Assembly (NCBI RefSeq): GCF_937874145.1
Contig: NZ_CALNBI010000288.1
Location: forward strand, 1 to 7,009
Direction: 5' to 3'
From: an uncultured Chitinophaga sp.
GTDB taxonomy: Bacteria; Bacteroidota; Bacteroidia; Chitinophagales; Chitinophagaceae
DNA length: 7,009 nt
Made by a program: the position numbers and the translations under genes. The notes beneath the pieces are model-generated. The model was not told where the DNA came from and did not search any database. It saw nothing but the letters and a program-made list of their open reading frames with translations. Below, one piece after another: positions 4,969 through 7,009 of this stretch (its first letter is position 1; each line of letters starts with the position of its first letter).

Positions 4969-7009
4969 TTGTATACAGCAGAGAGTATCAGTAAGATCCT
5001 GAAGGGAGAATTGTTGCAACAGACCGGGCATCCGGAGATCGAACATATTTTGCTGGACAGCCGGAAATTGTTAGTTGCCGAAACATCCTTGTTCATTCCC
5101 CTTGTGAGCGAGCGCCGCAATGCGCATCAGTACATCGACGATCTGTACAAAAAAGGCGTCAGCAACTTCGTGGTCAGCGAGCCTATCGCCGCCGGCCTCT
5201 ACCCGAATGCCAACATCATTTTAGTCAAAAACACGCTCCAGGCGCTCCATGCCCTCGTGGCCTCGCACCGCCAGCAGTACAACATTCCCGTGATCGGGAT
5301 CACCGGCAGCAACGGAAAAACCATCGTGAAAGAATGGCTCTACCAGCTGCTGGAGAAAGATTACAACATCGTACGCAGCCCCAAGAGCTACAACTCGCAG
5401 ATCGGCGTTCCGCTGTCTGTCTGGCAGATGAAACCGGAAAACGAGCTCGCCATTTTCGAAGCCGGTATTTCGCAGCCCGGCGAAATGGTGAACCTGGAAA
5501 AGATCATCCGCCCCACCATCGGCATCTTCACCAATATCGGCGAAGCCCATAACGAAGGCTTCCTCAATATCCGGCAGAAAGTGAATGAGAAGCTCGTGCT
5601 GTTTACCCGCAGCGACGTGCTGATCTATTGCAAAGACTACCTCGCGCTCAACGAGTGCGTCAACCATTTCCACAACCTGGTGGGCAAACGCGAAATCGAC
5701 AACGCCCTGCAGCTCCTCACCTGGAGCCGCAAGACCGACGCCGATCTCCGTATTATTTCCGTCGACAAGAACGACAACCACACCCGCATCGACGCGCTGT
5801 ACAAACAGGAGCCCGTTTTCATCCGGATTCCTTTTGTGGACGAAGGCTCCATCGAGAACGCGATCCATTGCTGGGCGCTCATGCTGTATCTCGGCAAGCC
5901 CGCGGAAACCATCCAGGAGCGGATGGACCATCTCGGCAACATCGCCATGCGGCTGGAAATGAAGCAGGGTATCAACAATTGCAGCATCATCAACGACAGC
6001 TACAATTCCGACCTCGGCTCGCTCGCCATTGCGCTGGAATTTCTCCAGCAGCAACGCCAGCATCCCACCAAAACGGTTATCCTCAGCGATATTCTCCAGT
6101 CGGGGAAAAGTGAAGGGTCGCTGTATGAAGAAGTGGCGGGCATGCTGGAAAGCAAAGGCATCAGCAAGCTGATCGGTATCGGTAAAAATATTTCAAGGGA
6201 GAAAAAAAGCTTCGGGGCGGTGAAGAGCGAGTTCTACGCCAGCACCGAGGAATTCCTCCAGCAGGTAAACCCTGCTGATTTCCAGAACGAGTCCATCCTC
6301 GTGAAAGGGGCGCGCGTGTTCCAGTTCGAGCGGATCGGTAAACTGTTGGAGAAGAAAGCCCACCAGACGATTCTCGAAATAAACCTGACGGCCCTGGCGC
6401 AGAATGTGAAAGCTTACCAGTCGCTGCTGAAGCCCGCTACCAAGGTGATGGCCATGGTGAAAGCGTTTGCTTACGGCAGCGGCAGTTTCGAGATCGCGAA
6501 TCTTTTACAGTTCCACGGGATCGATTACCTGGCGGTGGCTTATGCCGACGAAGGGGTGGATCTCCGGCGTGCGGGCATTACGTTGCCGATCATGGTCATG
6601 AATCCCGAGCCCAGCAGTTTCGACGCGATCCTGCAATGGAACCTGGAGCCGGAGTTGTATTCCATGCAATTGCTGGAGCTGTTCGAAGAATCGGTGCGGT
6701 ATGCGAACAAGACCAATTACCCGGTGCACATCAAGCTGGACACGGGCATGCACCGGCTGGGCTTCGAGCAGCAGGACCTCCCCGCGTTGGCGTTAAGGCT
6801 CAATGCGGAGGGGCTCTTTAAAGTACAATCTATTTTCAGCCACCTGGCGGCGAGCGAGGATCCTGCGAAGGATGATTTCACCAACATGCAGTTCGGCCGT
6901 TTCCAGAAGATGAGCGCAGCCTTGCAGCAGCAGCTGGGGTATCCTGTCATCAAACACATCGCCAACAGCGCCGCTATTCACCGCCTGCCGCAGATGCAGC
7001 TGGACATGG
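4969..7009 (+). CDS. murF-alr: Bifunctional UDP-MurNAc-tripeptide:D-Ala-D-Ala ligase / alanine racemase (MurF-Alr), 3'-truncated by window edge
   Basis: A fused cytoplasmic cell-wall enzyme, known from Bacteroidota. The MurF half adds D-Ala-D-Ala to the UDP-MurNAc-tripeptide using ATP; the Alr half makes D-alanine from L-alanine using PLP. 680 codons are open with no stop. MurF part (about 1-460): N-terminal domain, ATP P-loop GITGSNGKT (110-118), YNSQIGVP (141-148), EAGISQPGEM (164-173), NIGEAHNEGF (189-198, conserved His194), the nucleotide-binding DSYNSDL (343-349), and LVKGARVFQFERI (444-456). Alr part (from about 466): LEINLTALAQNVKAY, the PLP lysine Lys498 in MVKAFAYGSG, LDTGMHRLGF (590-599) and HIANSAAI (663-670). 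The second catalytic tyrosine of Alr lies beyond the edge. The start is TTG at 4969, giving MYTAESISKIL; an in-frame stop lies at 4954-4956, and no ATG occurs until residue 154, which is past the P-loop. The gene begins 18 nt after a strong terminator, with no obvious promoter. Confidence 0.95.
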   Translation, partial: MYTAESISKILKGELLQQTGHPEIEHILLDSRKLLVAETSLFIPLVSERRNAHQYIDDLYKKGVSNFVVSEPIAAGLYPNANIILVKNTLQALHALVASHRQQYNIPVIGITGSNGKTIVKEWLYQLLEKDYNIVRSPKSYNSQIGVPLSVWQMKPENELAIFEAGISQPGEMVNLEKIIRPTIGIFTNIGEAHNEGFLNIRQKVNEKLVLFTRSDVLIYCKDYLALNECVNHFHNLVGKREIDNALQLLTWSRKTDADLRIISVDKNDNHTRIDALYKQEPVFIRIPFVDEGSIENAIHCWALMLYLGKPAETIQERMDHLGNIAMRLEMKQGINNCSIINDSYNSDLGSLAIALEFLQQQRQHPTKTVILSDILQSGKSEGSLYEEVAGMLESKGISKLIGIGKNISREKKSFGAVKSEFYASTEEFLQQVNPADFQNESILVKGARVFQFERIGKLLEKKAHQTILEINLTALAQNVKAYQSLLKPATKVMAMVKAFAYGSGSFEIANLLQFHGIDYLAVAYADEGVDLRRAGITLPIMVMNPEPSSFDAILQWNLEPELYSMQLLELFEESVRYANKTNYPVHIKLDTGMHRLGFEQQDLPALALRLNAEGLFKVQSIFSHLAASEDPAKDDFTNMQFGRFQKMSAALQQQLGYPVIKHIANSAAIHRLPQMQLDM

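Noticed and set aside
4964..4971. TAACATTG as a -7 promoter element for murF-alr.
   Set aside because: It has one mismatch to TAnnTTTG, the nearest TTTG is only 12 nt upstream, and transcription would begin after the TTG start codon.
5221..6063. A 280-codon minus-strand open frame inside the murF half.
   Set aside because: It mirrors the codon pattern of the real MurF frame, whose motifs are intact on the + strand, and nothing in its own translation is recognisable.

Overview
The window looks like ordinary chromosomal housekeeping DNA from a Bacteroidota bacterium, most likely a GC-rich member of the Chitinophagaceae (the family placement is inference). The evidence is a gldF-gldG pair, a fused MurF-alanine racemase gene, TAnnTTTG-type -7 promoter motifs, and gene starts preceded by A-rich sequence rather than a clear Shine-Dalgarno. 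All genes are on the + strand and no mobile element, tRNA, rRNA or CRISPR array was seen.

Layout. (1) Positions 1-1308 hold an Fe-S cluster pair: the C-terminal part of a group I (IscS/NifS-type) cysteine desulfurase, then an IscA-type A-type carrier 11 nt later. A hairpin plus T-run at 1339-1372 closes this unit. (2) Positions 1407-3901 hold a TAnnTTTG promoter almost touching the start of gldF, then gldG 4 nt after gldF. Together they encode the membrane part of the GldA-GldF-GldG ABC transporter associated with gliding; the ATPase gldA is not in the window. (3) Positions 3918-4901 hold a second -7 motif and a TerC/Alx-family membrane protein, probably a manganese exporter, closed by a strong perfect-stem terminator at 4914-4950. 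(4) From 4969 to the window end runs a bifunctional MurF-Alr gene (680 codons visible, 3' end missing). It appears to start at TTG and couples D-alanine production to its use in the peptidoglycan precursor.

The modules are functionally independent: Fe-S assembly, envelope transport, metal homeostasis and cell-wall synthesis. No convincing new biological system is present. The points most worth a second look are the near-leaderless gldF transcript predicted from its promoter, the TTG start of the essential murF-alr gene, and that gene's position 18 nt behind a strong terminator with no visible promoter of its own.
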